From the NCBI RefSeq assembly GCF_038719015.1, contig NZ_CP152276.1:4419501-4483500 (forward strand): 64,000 bases of DNA, in the 5' to 3' direction. A program made the position numbers and the translations under genes. Positions within the stretch are counted from its first letter, which is position 1, and every line of letters begins with the position of its first letter. This document shows, piece after piece, positions 50,113 to 59,159 of this stretch. The notes beneath the pieces are model-generated. The model searched no databases, was not told the origin of the DNA, and saw only the letters and a list, made by a program, of their open reading frames with translations. This DNA is from Nguyenibacter vanlangensis (GTDB taxonomy: Bacteria; Pseudomonadota; Alphaproteobacteria; Acetobacterales; Acetobacteraceae).

Positions 50113-51657
50113 TCACTTCAATTGCGCGGCCGATGCGGCATAGAAGCCGTCGACGTCATGCCACAGCGCGGCGCGGCTCTCGGGGCGGGTGTACAGCATA
50201 TGCCCGCCGGGATAGAGATGCAGGCCGATCCGCTCGGCGCCGACGGGGATATGGTCGCGGGTCCAGCGTGTGGTGCCGAACGGGCAGGCCATGTCGAAAT
50301 AGCCGTTGGCGACGAAGACGCGCAGGCCGGGATCGATCGCCAGCAGCTTGCGCAGCAGCGCGACCTGGTCGGTCATCGGCGACCCATGGTCGCCCCAGCG
50401 CCACGCGCCGTTCACCTCCATGCTCAGCAGGTCGTACGTCAGCTCGGTGCGAAAGCCCAGCTCGTTCGCGGCATAGCCGGCGAAGGCATTGCCATAGGCC
50501 CGGCCGAACCCGAACAGCGTCGGATCGGGGCTGTCGTTGTTGTCGATCCCCTCGGGATACGGATCGGCGATGGATTGCGTGAAATCGTACAGCCCATACA
50601 GCCGCTCGCCACGGCTGCGCACGTCGTGCGACATCGGGTCCAGCGCGCCGCGCTGCTTGGCCACCACCTCTTCCGGCAGGCCCGTACGCCGGGCGATCTC
50701 GGCATAGAACGCCTGCGCCTCCGCCCCCTGCGGCGGCGCGTTCGCCAGCGTCGTCAGATAGGGCCCGAACGCATAGCGATAGGCATCGTCCAGCGCCGCC
50801 GGCGTCAATTGATGCGCCGCGTCCAGATGGGCGGCAATAAAGGTTGGCAGCGTCATGGCCGAGGCCAGCGGATTGTTGGCCGCATCCAGGAACTGCATCT
50901 GGATGGCCGGCGAGATCATGACGATGCCGTTGACGATCAGGTTCTGCTGCTGCTGCAACTGCCACGCGACCTGGATCGAACGGATGCCGCCATAGCTCTC
51001 GCCGACCAGGTAATGGGGCGAGGCCTGCCGTCCGTTCTGTCCGACCCACAGTTCGATGGCCTTGGCGAAGGCCGAACCGTCCTTGGTCACGCCGTAATAG
51101 GCGTCGGCCGCCTTGTGCGGGTCGATCGGCCGGCTATAGCCGGTGCCGACCGCGTCGATGAACACCATGTCCGTGGCCGGCAGCCAACTGTCGGGATTGT
51201 CCACCAGGCGCGCCGCCGCGCCGTCGGTGGGCATGCCCGCCGGGAATTGCAGGGCCCGCGGCCCCGCCGCGCCCAGGTTGAGGTACGCCGTGCCCGCGCC
51301 CGGCCCGCCATTGAAGAAGAACGAGACCGGCCGCCCCGGCCCCGCGCCATCCTGGGTATAGGCGACATAGAAGATTTTGGCCCCCGGCTTGCCGTCCTCG
51401 TCGCGCAGCGTCAGCGTGCCGGCATGGGCGGTATAGGCGATGGTCCGCCCACCGGCCGTATAGCGATGTTTCGTGACCGAATCCGCGGGCAGCAGCCCGG
51501 CCTGGCCGTTCTCCGCCGGCGCGGCCTTGGCCGTGTCGGCCTTCGGCGCCTCGGCCGGCTTGTCGGCGGCAAGGCCAGGGGACGCCAGACCGGGTGCCAG
51601 ACAGGGCGCCAGACAGGCCGAGGCCAGCAGAAGGGCGGCAAAACGGGTTCGGAACAT
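50113..51657 (-). CDS. S10-family serine carboxypeptidase, exported
   Basis: About 514 residues. The signal peptide FRTRFAALLLASACLAPCLA precedes a repeat-derived linker (CLAPGLASPGLAADK) and an Ala/Lys/Pro-rich segment. Catalytic serine lies in GESYGG near residue 219, aspartate in VANGYFDMACPFG near 436 and histidine in YPGGHMLYTRPESRAAL near 475. PVSFFFNGGPGAGTAYLN near 115 is the oxyanion region of the S10 fold. It probably trims peptides from the C-terminus in the periplasm or outside. Confidence 0.9.
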   Translation of the reverse strand: MFRTRFAALLLASACLAPCLAPGLASPGLAADKPAEAPKADTAKAAPAENGQAGLLPADSVTKHRYTAGGRTIAYTAHAGTLTLRDEDGKPGAKIFYVAYTQDGAGPGRPVSFFFNGGPGAGTAYLNLGAAGPRALQFPAGMPTDGAAARLVDNPDSWLPATDMVFIDAVGTGYSRPIDPHKAADAYYGVTKDGSAFAKAIELWVGQNGRQASPHYLVGESYGGIRSIQVAWQLQQQQNLIVNGIVMISPAIQMQFLDAANNPLASAMTLPTFIAAHLDAAHQLTPAALDDAYRYAFGPYLTTLANAPPQGAEAQAFYAEIARRTGLPEEVVAKQRGALDPMSHDVRSRGERLYGLYDFTQSIADPYPEGIDNNDSPDPTLFGFGRAYGNAFAGYAANELGFRTELTYDLLSMEVNGAWRWGDHGSPMTDQVALLRKLLAIDPGLRVFVANGYFDMACPFGTTRWTRDHIPVGAERIGLHLYPGGHMLYTRPESRAALWHDVDGFYAASAAQLK

Positions 51658-51697
51658 GAAAATCCTCTCGGTAATCAGCACATCAGAAACATTACAA

Positions 51698-52648
51698 TCA
51701 GCGCGCCCGGACCGGCGCGGACGCCGTGGCCGGCAGGGCGGCGTTCAGCATGTCCGCCAGCCGCACCCCGGCCTGCTCCAGGCGGACCTGGATCACCGGC
51801 CACGCCGCCTGGTCGTAGGGGGCGCCCAATGCAATCCCGGGTGCAATCCCGGGGCCGTTTCCGGCGTGGGGCAGGTCGGCATAGACCACGTCGCGCGCCA
51901 GGGCATGGCTCTCGTTCGCCCAGGCGGCGACGACCGGACCCAGCGATCCGGGCAGGCCCTGCGGGGCCCAGGCCGCCGCCTGTCCCGGCGTGATCGCGTC
52001 GTTCAGGATGGCGGCCTCCTGCCGCGCGCGGGCCAGGTCGATCGCGTAATGCGGGCCGGTCGTCAGGCCGGTTTCGTGTTCCAGAATCCCCTCGTCCCAC
52101 AGGGAATGCAGGTTCAGGTGCCCGTTCCGCGTCTCGCCGAAATAGCTGACCTTGACCATGTTGCCGCCCTTGTCATGGTCGCGTTCGGCGGCGTGCAGCG
52201 GCTGATGGATGTCGCCCACCAGATGCACCACCCATTTCAGGGCCGCCAGCCGCTTCGCGCGCGGCGCGCGCGCGTCGCCCAGCACGCGCAGCAGGTCCGG
52301 CAGGCGCGCCACCACGCAATTCCCGTCCGGACAATCGGCGGTGGCATAGCCGGGGGCCGCGACGTCGATATCGACATAATGCCACGGCAGGGTCTCCGGC
52401 GCCCCGCCCCGCTCAGGCGGAATATGGCCGATGCTGTCGGGCCACGAGGCGATCTGATCCATCGTCCGATGGCCTTCCAGGGCCAGCAGATCGCCCACCT
52501 GCCGCGCGGCGGCCGGGCTCAGGCGCGCCTCGGCGATATCGGCGACGATCGCATGCCCATTCCCACCCCAGGCCAGGGCCGGCCGCGCCGCTCCCGCGCC
52601 CAGGCCCATCACCAGCGCGGCACAGCCCAGCACCATGCGTATCGTCAT
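51698..52648 (-). CDS. S1/P1-type nuclease, exported
   Basis: About 316 residues from the ATG at 52648, preceded by a GGAGGAAAA ribosome-binding site. It is a trinuclear-zinc nuclease that degrades RNA and single-stranded DNA. The signal peptide ends at PALA, so the mature protein starts with Trp (WGGNGHAIVADIAEARL), as in the family. Metal ligands are also visible in ASWPDSIGH, LPWHYVDIDV, WVVHLVGDIHQPLHA and NLHSLWDEGI. A 12-base repeat encodes GIAPGIALGAP near the C-terminus. It is divergent from the DUF6880-like gene. Confidence 0.92.
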   Translation of the reverse strand: MTIRMVLGCAALVMGLGAGAARPALAWGGNGHAIVADIAEARLSPAAARQVGDLLALEGHRTMDQIASWPDSIGHIPPERGGAPETLPWHYVDIDVAAPGYATADCPDGNCVVARLPDLLRVLGDARAPRAKRLAALKWVVHLVGDIHQPLHAAERDHDKGGNMVKVSYFGETRNGHLNLHSLWDEGILEHETGLTTGPHYAIDLARARQEAAILNDAITPGQAAAWAPQGLPGSLGPVVAAWANESHALARDVVYADLPHAGNGPGIAPGIALGAPYDQAAWPVIQVRLEQAGVRLADMLNAALPATASAPVRAR

Positions 52649-52773
52649 CCCGTCTTTTCCTCCATGAACATCGAGCGGGCCATTATTCGGCGCGAAAGGG
52701 AATATGCAATCCCGGCGCGCTCTCCCCTGCCGGCTTGATTGCGCCGCGCGATCCCCTCCCATAACCTGCCGCC

Positions 52774-54252
52774 ATGGCCCGATCCCCCTCGCCGAAATCC
52801 CCCTCATCGCAATCTCCGGCGCCGAAATCCCGCGCGCCGAAAACCGCGTCCCGCAAGCCCGCCGCGCCGGCGAAGGCGGGCACGACCCTCACCCGGGAAA
52901 ACCTGCAGGCGCTCGGCGCCGAACGCCTGGCCTCATTCCTGATGGAACTGGCCGAGCACGACGCGGCCCTCGGCCGGACGCTGCGCATGGCGCTGACGGC
53001 CGCCCACGCCAGGGACCGGCTCGGCAAGGAGGTCGAGAAGCGCCTGCGCGCGATCCAGCAGTCCCGCGGGTTCCTGTCCTGGGACAAGGTGAAGCCGCTG
53101 GCGGCGGAACTGGACGCCCTGCGGCACACGATTCTCGAAGACGTCGCGGCGGCGGATATCGAAACGGCCGCGCGGACCATGCGCCTGCTCGTGGAACTCG
53201 CGCCGTCCATCCATGAGCGAAGCGACGACAACGGCTATCTGTCGAACGTGTTCTGCGACGCCGCGTCGGATCTCGGGCGGCTCTGGGGCCGCCTGCCCAA
53301 CCGGAAACCGGCCGATGTCGTCGAGGATATTCTCACGCTCCTCGACAGTGACGAGTACGGCACATGCGACGACCTGCTGTCGTCGTGCCGGGCAGCGCTC
53401 GGAACGGACGGGGCGGCGCTGCTGAGGGCGACGCTCATGAAGCGGCTGCAGGCCCTGCCGCTTCCCAGGGGCGGCGAGGATTATCGTGCCATCGGCGCCC
53501 GCAATCGCATCACGCGCCGGTTGCAGGACCTGGCCGACGCCATGGACGATGTCGCGGCCTATATCGAGGCCGTCGGCCTCGGCACGCACCCGGACCGCTT
53601 CATCGGCGACGTGGCGCGGCGCCTGCTGGACAAGGGCCGCGCCCGCGAGGCCCTGGAATGGCTCGCGCGCGAACCGGCCGGGGCCGTTCGGTTCGACGGC
53701 GCAAGCGACGATCTCAGGATCGAAGCCCATGAGGCCGCGGGAGAACGGGACACGGCCCAGGCCCTGCGACTGAAAATCTTCCACACACGCCTCAGCCTGC
53801 CGCACTGGCGGGCCTACCAGCGCCATCTCGGCGACTACGACGCGATCGATGCCGAGGAGCAGGCGCTCGCCCACATCATCGATTTCCCCGACAGGGCGGC
53901 GGCGCTCGCCGCCCTGCTGGAATGGCCCGCGCTGGACGAGGCCGCCCGCCTCGTGCGTACCCACGCCGACACGCTGGACGGGCGGAATTACGCGACCCTG
54001 CGCCCGGCGGCCGAACGCCTCTCGGAGGCCCATCCCAACGAGGCCACACGGCTTTACCGCCGCCTGGTCGAGGCGGTGCTGGACCAGGCGCTCTCCCGCT
54101 CCTATTCCTACGCGGCGAAGGACCTCAAAGCCTGCCATGCCCTCGCCCCCATGATGACCGACGCCCCGGGCCTGGAAACCCACGAGGCATTCATGACGCG
54201 CCTCAAGACACGTCACAGGCGCAAGCTCGGCTTCTGGTCCCTGGTGTCCTGA
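52774..54252 (+). CDS. DUF6880-like helical repeat protein
   Basis: 492 residues. The N-terminus is a low-complexity basic Ser/Pro/Lys stretch (SPKSPSSQSPAPKSRAPK). The rest is almost entirely helical with TPR-like patterns, for example LREALEWLAREPAG-like ARPREALEWLAREP, VARRLLDKGRAREALEWL and LARLYRRLVEAVLDQAL-like segments. It resembles DUF6880 proteins of alpha- and gammaproteobacteria. Function is unknown; DNA or protein binding is possible from the basic start (inference). It is followed by a hairpin terminator. Confidence 0.7.
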   Translation: MARSPSPKSPSSQSPAPKSRAPKTASRKPAAPAKAGTTLTRENLQALGAERLASFLMELAEHDAALGRTLRMALTAAHARDRLGKEVEKRLRAIQQSRGFLSWDKVKPLAAELDALRHTILEDVAAADIETAARTMRLLVELAPSIHERSDDNGYLSNVFCDAASDLGRLWGRLPNRKPADVVEDILTLLDSDEYGTCDDLLSSCRAALGTDGAALLRATLMKRLQALPLPRGGEDYRAIGARNRITRRLQDLADAMDDVAAYIEAVGLGTHPDRFIGDVARRLLDKGRAREALEWLAREPAGAVRFDGASDDLRIEAHEAAGERDTAQALRLKIFHTRLSLPHWRAYQRHLGDYDAIDAEEQALAHIIDFPDRAAALAALLEWPALDEAARLVRTHADTLDGRNYATLRPAAERLSEAHPNEATRLYRRLVEAVLDQALSRSYSYAAKDLKACHALAPMMTDAPGLETHEAFMTRLKTRHRRKLGFWSLVS

Positions 54253-54282
54253 TTCCGGAATTCGCAAGCGAATTTTGGAATC
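54251..54282 (+). terminator. Terminator-like hairpin
   Basis: A 15-base stem GATTCCGGAATTCGC/GCGAATTTTGGAATC with an AA loop and two G-U pairs. It overlaps the last bases of the DUF6880-like gene. The sequence closely resembles the hairpin at 28211; no long T-run follows. Confidence 0.6.
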
Positions 54283-54317
54283 GAAAGGACGGCAGAATCA
54301 ATATTTTAGCGGCATAG

Positions 54318-54701
54318 CGGAGATCCCCGGCTTTCCCGACGGCGCTGGCAGCCAAACGTGTCATCGAGACGCTGATCGCGGAATCGAAGGGCCAGGGCCT
54401 GGGGCGCGCGGTCGTCCTGCTCCCGCGCACCGATAGCGTCGAGGCTGTGACCGCCGATCTCGGCCAGGCCGGCATCCGGGCGGTCCATAATGACCACAAG
54501 GCCGAGGTGGACGTTGCCGCCATCCGGAAGAAGCTGAAGCTCAGTCGCCGTCAGTTCGCGCTCTGGTATGGGCTGGAGGAAGAAACCATCAAGGGATGGG
54601 AAAGCGGCGAACGCACGCCGGACACCGCGGCCAGGAGCTATCTGCGTGCAATCGCCAACCGGCCGGACGCGGTGCGTGACGCCTATCGCGAAGCGGGATG
54701 A
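54318..54701 (+). pseudogene. N-terminally truncated HTH (XRE-like) regulator or antitoxin
   Basis: The frame is open from 54318 but has no ATG, GTG or TTG start before a GTG at 54447; the residues in between (AAKRVIETLIAESKGQGLGR and later VVLLPRTDSVEAVTADLGQA) look like real coding sequence. From there VDVAAIRKKLKLSRRQFALW and YGLEEETIKGWESGERTPDT form a classic XRE helix-turn-helix, ending in AIANRPDAVRDAYREAG. The missing start suggests a 5' truncation; a short protein from the GTG (84 residues) is still possible. No toxin partner is adjacent. Confidence 0.55.
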
Positions 54702-54750
54702 AGCGGCGTCGGCTCTCGATCGTGCCGGCCGGACGGGACGGACGTCACGG

Positions 54751-55398
54751 TCATCCCCGCTCCCCGGCCGGGGGCGTGTATTGCGCGGCAAAAGCCCGCT
54801 TGTAGGCGGGCCGCGCCTCGCCGCGGGCGACATAGGCGGCCAGCTTCGGATAGTCGTCCAGAAGGCCCGACGCCCTCAGCCGGAGCAGCACCGACACCAT
54901 CATCAGGTCGCCCGCACTGAATGCGCCATCAAGCCATTCGGCATCGCCAAGGCGATCGGAAAGCGGCGTCAGCCGATCGCGAACGCGCCCCGCGACCAGC
55001 GGCAGGCGCGCCGCGCTCCAGGGCTTGTCGCTCTCCAGAAGCCTGGCGGTCGCGAGTTCGAGGATCGGCGGCTCCACCGTGTTGAGCGCGGCGAACATCC
55101 AGGTGATCGCCCGCGCCCGCGCATCGGCGTCGTCCGGCAGCAGGCCCGCATGGCGCTCGGCGACATGCAACACGATCGACCCACTCTCGAACAAAACGAG
55201 GCCGCCGTCCTCATAGGTCGGAATCTGGCCGAAAGGCTGAAGCGCCAGATGCGCGGCCTCCTTCATCTCAGCGAACGAAACGGGGCGAACGTCATAAGGC
55301 TGGCCCACTTCTTCAAGCGCCCAGCGAACGCGCATGTCACGCGCCAGCCCCCTGCCGCGATCGGGCGATCGTCTGAAGACGGTAATGATGGGGGTCAT
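54751..55398 (-). CDS. Glutathione S-transferase family protein
   Basis: About 215 residues from the ATG at 55398, which has a strong GGAGGCTCC ribosome-binding site. The N-terminal thioredoxin-like domain has ITVFRRSPDRGRGLARDMRV and the GSH-binding PFGQIPTYEDGGLVLFESGS near residue 45-65; Pro in QIP is the conserved cis-proline. An all-helical C-terminal domain follows (RDRLTPLSDRLGDAEWLDGA). Class and substrate cannot be set. It converges on the HTH gene with a 49-base gap. Confidence 0.85.
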   Translation of the reverse strand: MTPIITVFRRSPDRGRGLARDMRVRWALEEVGQPYDVRPVSFAEMKEAAHLALQPFGQIPTYEDGGLVLFESGSIVLHVAERHAGLLPDDADARARAITWMFAALNTVEPPILELATARLLESDKPWSAARLPLVAGRVRDRLTPLSDRLGDAEWLDGAFSAGDLMMVSVLLRLRASGLLDDYPKLAAYVARGEARPAYKRAFAAQYTPPAGERG

Positions 55399-55640
55399 AA
55401 GGAGCCTCCGAGCGACCATCATCTCCACAAGCGTGGCTTTCGCCGTCCGGTTGCAGAAGACGAACCTTCCGGCGATGCCGGCTTTCGCAACCCGCGGCCC
55501 CGTTTCCGGGGCATGTCGGGTTTCAAGCGTTCCCCTGTCCGGTCGAGGCTGTTATTCGTAACGGGAAGCGGATATCACCAGACGCGCGTGGATGTTTTCA
55601 CCGGCGGGCGTCTCAATGCCGGGACGATGCAACAGGAATT

Positions 55641-56429
55641 TTGCAAGTGCACGATACAGCCCTTGAACTTGGCCGCCGTTTCTTCATGCATTATGCTTCG
55701 GGGGCCGAGGACCCTCACATCCTTGACCTCGGATCGATGGACGTCAACGGATCGCTGCGTTCCGTTTGCAGTCCGGCAATGCGTTATACCGGCGTCGATA
55801 TGGACGCCGGCCCCGGCGTCGATCTCGTGCTCGCGGACCCCTATGTCCTGCCGTTTGATGATTGCACCTTTTCCGCGGTGGTCAGTTCTTCCTGCTTCGA
55901 ACATAGCGACATGTTCTGGCTGATTTTCCTCGAAACGCTGCGCGTGCTCCGTCCCGGCGGCTATCTTTACGTGAACGCGCCGAGCAATGGCTGGTACCAT
56001 CCCTATCCGCGCGATTGCTGGCGATTCTATCCGGACTGCGGACTGTCCCTCGTCACCTGGGGCCGGCGGCAGGGAATGGACGTGCACCTGATGGAAAGCT
56101 TCGTCGCGCCACGCTCGGCGGATGGCTGGAACGATATGGTGCTGGTCTTCCGCAAGGGCGCCGGCACCGCCGATGCGGTGCCGATCAGCAGCACCCTGCC
56201 GGGCGCGGGCGGCGTCCGCGCGGCGCCCGATATCGGCGTGCTCCAGAAACCGTTCGACATGACGCCCGACATGCAGATCATCAATACCCTGCTTCAGACA
56301 CTCAAACAGAAAGACGAACAGATCGCGGCGCTCGAACGGATGGTCAACGAAAGCCATCAGGCCATCGCGGCCTATCTCGCGGCACGCCCCGGCCAGCAGA
56401 ACGCCCTGACGGCGGAGAAAAATCTGTGA
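55641..56429 (+). CDS. SAM-dependent methyltransferase (type 11) with C-terminal coiled coil
   Basis: About 262 residues with a TTG start at 55641; a GTG two codons later is also possible. Motif I is HILDLGSMDVNGSLRS near residue 27, motif II ends in YTGVDMDAGPGVDLV and the acidic YVLPFDDCTFSAVVSSSCFE block lies near 67. LRVLRPGGYLYVNAPSNG follows near 102. The tail from about 210 (MQIINTLLQTLKQKDEQI) is a coiled coil, unusual for a simple methyltransferase and possibly a dimerisation or tethering element. Such fusions are seen near glycan-modification genes, but none are adjacent here. Confidence 0.82.
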   Translation: MQVHDTALELGRRFFMHYASGAEDPHILDLGSMDVNGSLRSVCSPAMRYTGVDMDAGPGVDLVLADPYVLPFDDCTFSAVVSSSCFEHSDMFWLIFLETLRVLRPGGYLYVNAPSNGWYHPYPRDCWRFYPDCGLSLVTWGRRQGMDVHLMESFVAPRSADGWNDMVLVFRKGAGTADAVPISSTLPGAGGVRAAPDIGVLQKPFDMTPDMQIINTLLQTLKQKDEQIAALERMVNESHQAIAAYLAARPGQQNALTAEKNL

Positions 56430-56451
56430 CCGCCAAATGAAACAGCAGCTT

Positions 56452-56583
56452 TCACCTCCCGAGCAATCCTGTATCGCCCATCAGCACGGAACCTGCTGCA
56501 ACCAATGCGGCGCGAACGCTCCCGTCCAGATCGTCCCATTGCCGGAGTGCGCGATCGTCGAATTCGATCGCGTATTCAGTCAT
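56452..56583 (-). pseudogene. Truncated RelE-like toxin
   Basis: 43 codons. The N-terminus TEYAIEFDDRALRQWDDLDG matches the start of RelE-type toxins (about 85-90 residues), but the frame ends at 56452 after a divergent tail. The start ATG overlaps the antitoxin stop by 8 bases (ATGACTGA), as in real relBE-type pairs. The catalytic C-terminal residues are absent, so it is not functional. Confidence 0.65.
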
Positions 56584-56839
56584 CCGGATGACGGGCCTTC
56601 AATTCCGCCAGCGTCATGCGATGGCGCGGCGCGGGGTCGGCGAGGCGTTCGCGGACGATTTCGATCAGCCTCGCGTCCTCGTCGGTCACGAGCCGCCGCT
56701 TGACGGGCGGCTGACCAGTCTCGGCGATATAGGCCAGGGTGTCGCGCAGCACGTCGGACAGGGACATGCCTTGCGCCGACAGCTTCGCAACGGCGGCGGC
56801 CTTGAGGGTATCGTCGACGCGGAATGTCACAGCGGACAT
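56576..56839 (-). CDS. RelB/DinJ-like antitoxin
   Basis: About 87 residues from the ATG at 56839, with a GGGAGG ribosome-binding site. The N-terminal ribbon-helix-helix AVTFRVDDTLKAAAVAKLSA and GMSLSDVLRDTLAYIAETGQ is typical of RelB/DinJ antitoxins, followed by the toxin-neutralising tail VKRRLVTDEDARLIEIVRER. Its partner toxin downstream is truncated, so this antitoxin appears orphaned. Palindromic operator candidates in the 5' region were not clear. Confidence 0.82.
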   Translation of the reverse strand: MSAVTFRVDDTLKAAAVAKLSAQGMSLSDVLRDTLAYIAETGQPPVKRRLVTDEDARLIEIVRERLADPAPRHRMTLAELKARHPDD

Positions 56840-57129
56840 GGTTGCCTCCCTGATTGCAGTACATATGTAATACATCTGTACGAATATGAAAAGCACGAAA
56901 TCGGGCAGGCTCCCGAACGTACTGTCCACATCGAACGACGGAGATGACCATATGTCCGGCTGGCGGCGATCTGATCCAACCGCCGTTCGAACGGACTCGT
57001 TTGAAGGGGCGAAAATTCTAGGTAAAATAATAATTTAGGGTATTTTCACTGAACCGGTGTCCAGCCGAAATGCCCTAATGGAGGCGTCGGGCTTGATCGC
57101 AACAAGCGGCCCGGACTCAGGCAGCCTCC

Positions 57130-58920
57130 TCAGACAGCCTCGACCGGGTTGTAAACGGGCCACCATTGCCGCTCGCGGACGGCTTCGACGACATTGTCCG
57201 GCTTCTCCTGTGCCAGCCCCTGTTCGATCGCCTTGCGCGCCACCTGCACGGCGACGACGCTGGACGTCTCCCGCAAATCTTCGTTCGAAGGCAGCAGGGC
57301 GGCGCCGGGCGCCGTATCCGTGGCCTGCCCGGCCACGGCCTGCGCGGCCGCGAAAATCATCGCGTCGGACACCGTTGTCGCGCGCGAGACGATGGTCCCG
57401 AAACCCAGGCCCGGATAGAGCGCGGCATTGTTGGCCTGCCCGATCGTGTAGGTGACGCCCTTGTGTTCGACATCGTCGAACGGCGCGCCGGTCGCCACCA
57501 GAACCTTTCCGTCAGTCCATTCGATCAACTGCATGGGCGTGGCCTCATGCAGTTGCGTCGGGTTCGACAGCGGAAGGATGATCGGCCGTTCAACGTGAGA
57601 CGCCATGTCACGTACGATGGCTTCGGTGAACAGATGCGGCGTCGTCGAGGTCCCGATCAGGATGGTCGGATGCACGGCCTTCACGACCGTCGCGAGATCG
57701 ATGATGCCGGGGGCCGAGGCGATCTTGGCGCGAAGCCCGGCCATGGCCGGCCAGCGCGTTTCCGTCGCGGGCAACGTTTCGCACGGCGTCCGTGGATACT
57801 GCGCGATTTCCGCCTCCGGTCGCGCGTAATCCCTCTGGAAATCAAGCAGGTCGTCGCCCATGCCATCGGTCAGCAGACCAGGAAGATCCACCAGCCAGAT
57901 CCGTCGCACGGCGTCTTGCCGGCCCACCCCGTGACGGACCATCTGGTCGCGGATCTGATCGGCGATGCCGACACCCGCCGTCCCGGCCCCGAGGATGACC
58001 ACGCGCTGATCGGCCCATGACGCCCCGCTGCGTTCGACGGCGTTGATCAGGGCGCCCAGAACGATGGCTCCCGTGCCCTGTACGTCATCGTTGAAGGTCG
58101 GAACGGTGTTCCGATAACGATCCAGGATGCGACGCACATTGGTCGAACCGAAATCTTCCCAGTGCAGCATGGCCTTCGGGAACAGCTTTCGTGCCGCGGT
58201 GACATAGGCGTCGATGAACGCATCATAGGCATCGCCGCGAACGCGACTGTGCCGGTAGCCGATATAAAGCGGATCGTTCAGCAATTTTTCGTTGTCCGTC
58301 CCGACATCCAGAATCACCGGAACGACGCGATGCGGATCGACCCCCGCCGCCGCGGTGTAGACAGCCAGCTTACCGATCGAGATATCGATGCCGTTGGATC
58401 CCCAATCGCCTATACCGAGGATTTCCTCGGCATCGCTCGCGACGAGAAGATCGATATCGTCGGCCCCGGCACCGAACGCCGCCAGCCTTTCCTCGACGCT
58501 GTCGGGATCGTCGATGCTGAGGAACACGCCGCGCGGCCGCGTCATCACCTCGCTGTAATTCTCGATTGCCTCCCCGACGACCGGATCATACACGACGGGC
58601 AGCATGTCCATCATATGCCGCTGCAGAAGCGCATAGAACAGCGTGACGTTGTCGTCGTGCAGGCGCCACATGTAGATATGCTTCGCCAGATCCGTCGGCG
58701 CCGCTCTGTACGCCCGATAGGCGCGCGCAAGTTGGGGCTCCATATCCGTCGTGACGGCCGGCGGAAGCAGCCCGTTCAGGCCAAGCGCGGCCCGCTCCTG
58801 ACGCGTGAACGCAGTGCCCTTGTTAAGGGCGGGATCACGCAGCACGTCATAACCGCGTGCCGTCGTCGCAATCCTGCGCCCCGCGCCGAAACCCGAGATC
58901 CGAGCCTGTCTGCTGAACAT
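57130..58920 (-). CDS. maeA: Malic enzyme (NAD-type, oxaloacetate-decarboxylating)
   Basis: About 596 residues from the ATG at 58920, preceded by GAGGAGGTC. The reaction is malate to pyruvate plus CO2 with NAD(P)+. The malic N-terminal domain has YMWRLHDDNVTLFYALLQRH near residue 90 and LPVVYDPVVGEAIENYSEV. The NAD-binding part has the metal site FNDDVQGTGAIVLGALINAV near 270, VILGAGTAGVGIADQIRDQM and LPLSNPTQLHEATP near 445. Length and motifs fit the MaeA/ME2-like group. NAD versus NADP preference is not proven from the sequence. Confidence 0.92.
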   Translation of the reverse strand: MFSRQARISGFGAGRRIATTARGYDVLRDPALNKGTAFTRQERAALGLNGLLPPAVTTDMEPQLARAYRAYRAAPTDLAKHIYMWRLHDDNVTLFYALLQRHMMDMLPVVYDPVVGEAIENYSEVMTRPRGVFLSIDDPDSVEERLAAFGAGADDIDLLVASDAEEILGIGDWGSNGIDISIGKLAVYTAAAGVDPHRVVPVILDVGTDNEKLLNDPLYIGYRHSRVRGDAYDAFIDAYVTAARKLFPKAMLHWEDFGSTNVRRILDRYRNTVPTFNDDVQGTGAIVLGALINAVERSGASWADQRVVILGAGTAGVGIADQIRDQMVRHGVGRQDAVRRIWLVDLPGLLTDGMGDDLLDFQRDYARPEAEIAQYPRTPCETLPATETRWPAMAGLRAKIASAPGIIDLATVVKAVHPTILIGTSTTPHLFTEAIVRDMASHVERPIILPLSNPTQLHEATPMQLIEWTDGKVLVATGAPFDDVEHKGVTYTIGQANNAALYPGLGFGTIVSRATTVSDAMIFAAAQAVAGQATDTAPGAALLPSNEDLRETSSVVAVQVARKAIEQGLAQEKPDNVVEAVRERQWWPVYNPVEAV

Positions 58921-59159
58921 CTTGACCTCCTCGCCACTATGGTTGCCATCAGGCGATAGTCCAGTGAAGCGGTGCCGGGAACACGTTCGAACCTTGGACG
59001 AGCCCGCCTCACCCGGCAAGCCCGGCTCGCGTAATCCGTGTCCTTTCCGGACGTTCGCGTTTGCGTCATGCTGGGGGAGGGACAACGCGGCGGAACGACG
59101 CGACGCGCCGCGAGTGGCCGCGTGCCGGATATCGCCGGGTAGTTGAGGAAAAACAAGGG

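Noticed and set aside
56437..56703. Small plus-strand protein of 88 residues with Cys-rich stretch
   Set aside because: Its second half is antisense to the antitoxin gene and its first half is antisense to the RelE remnant. No conserved family or good ribosome-binding site is visible.
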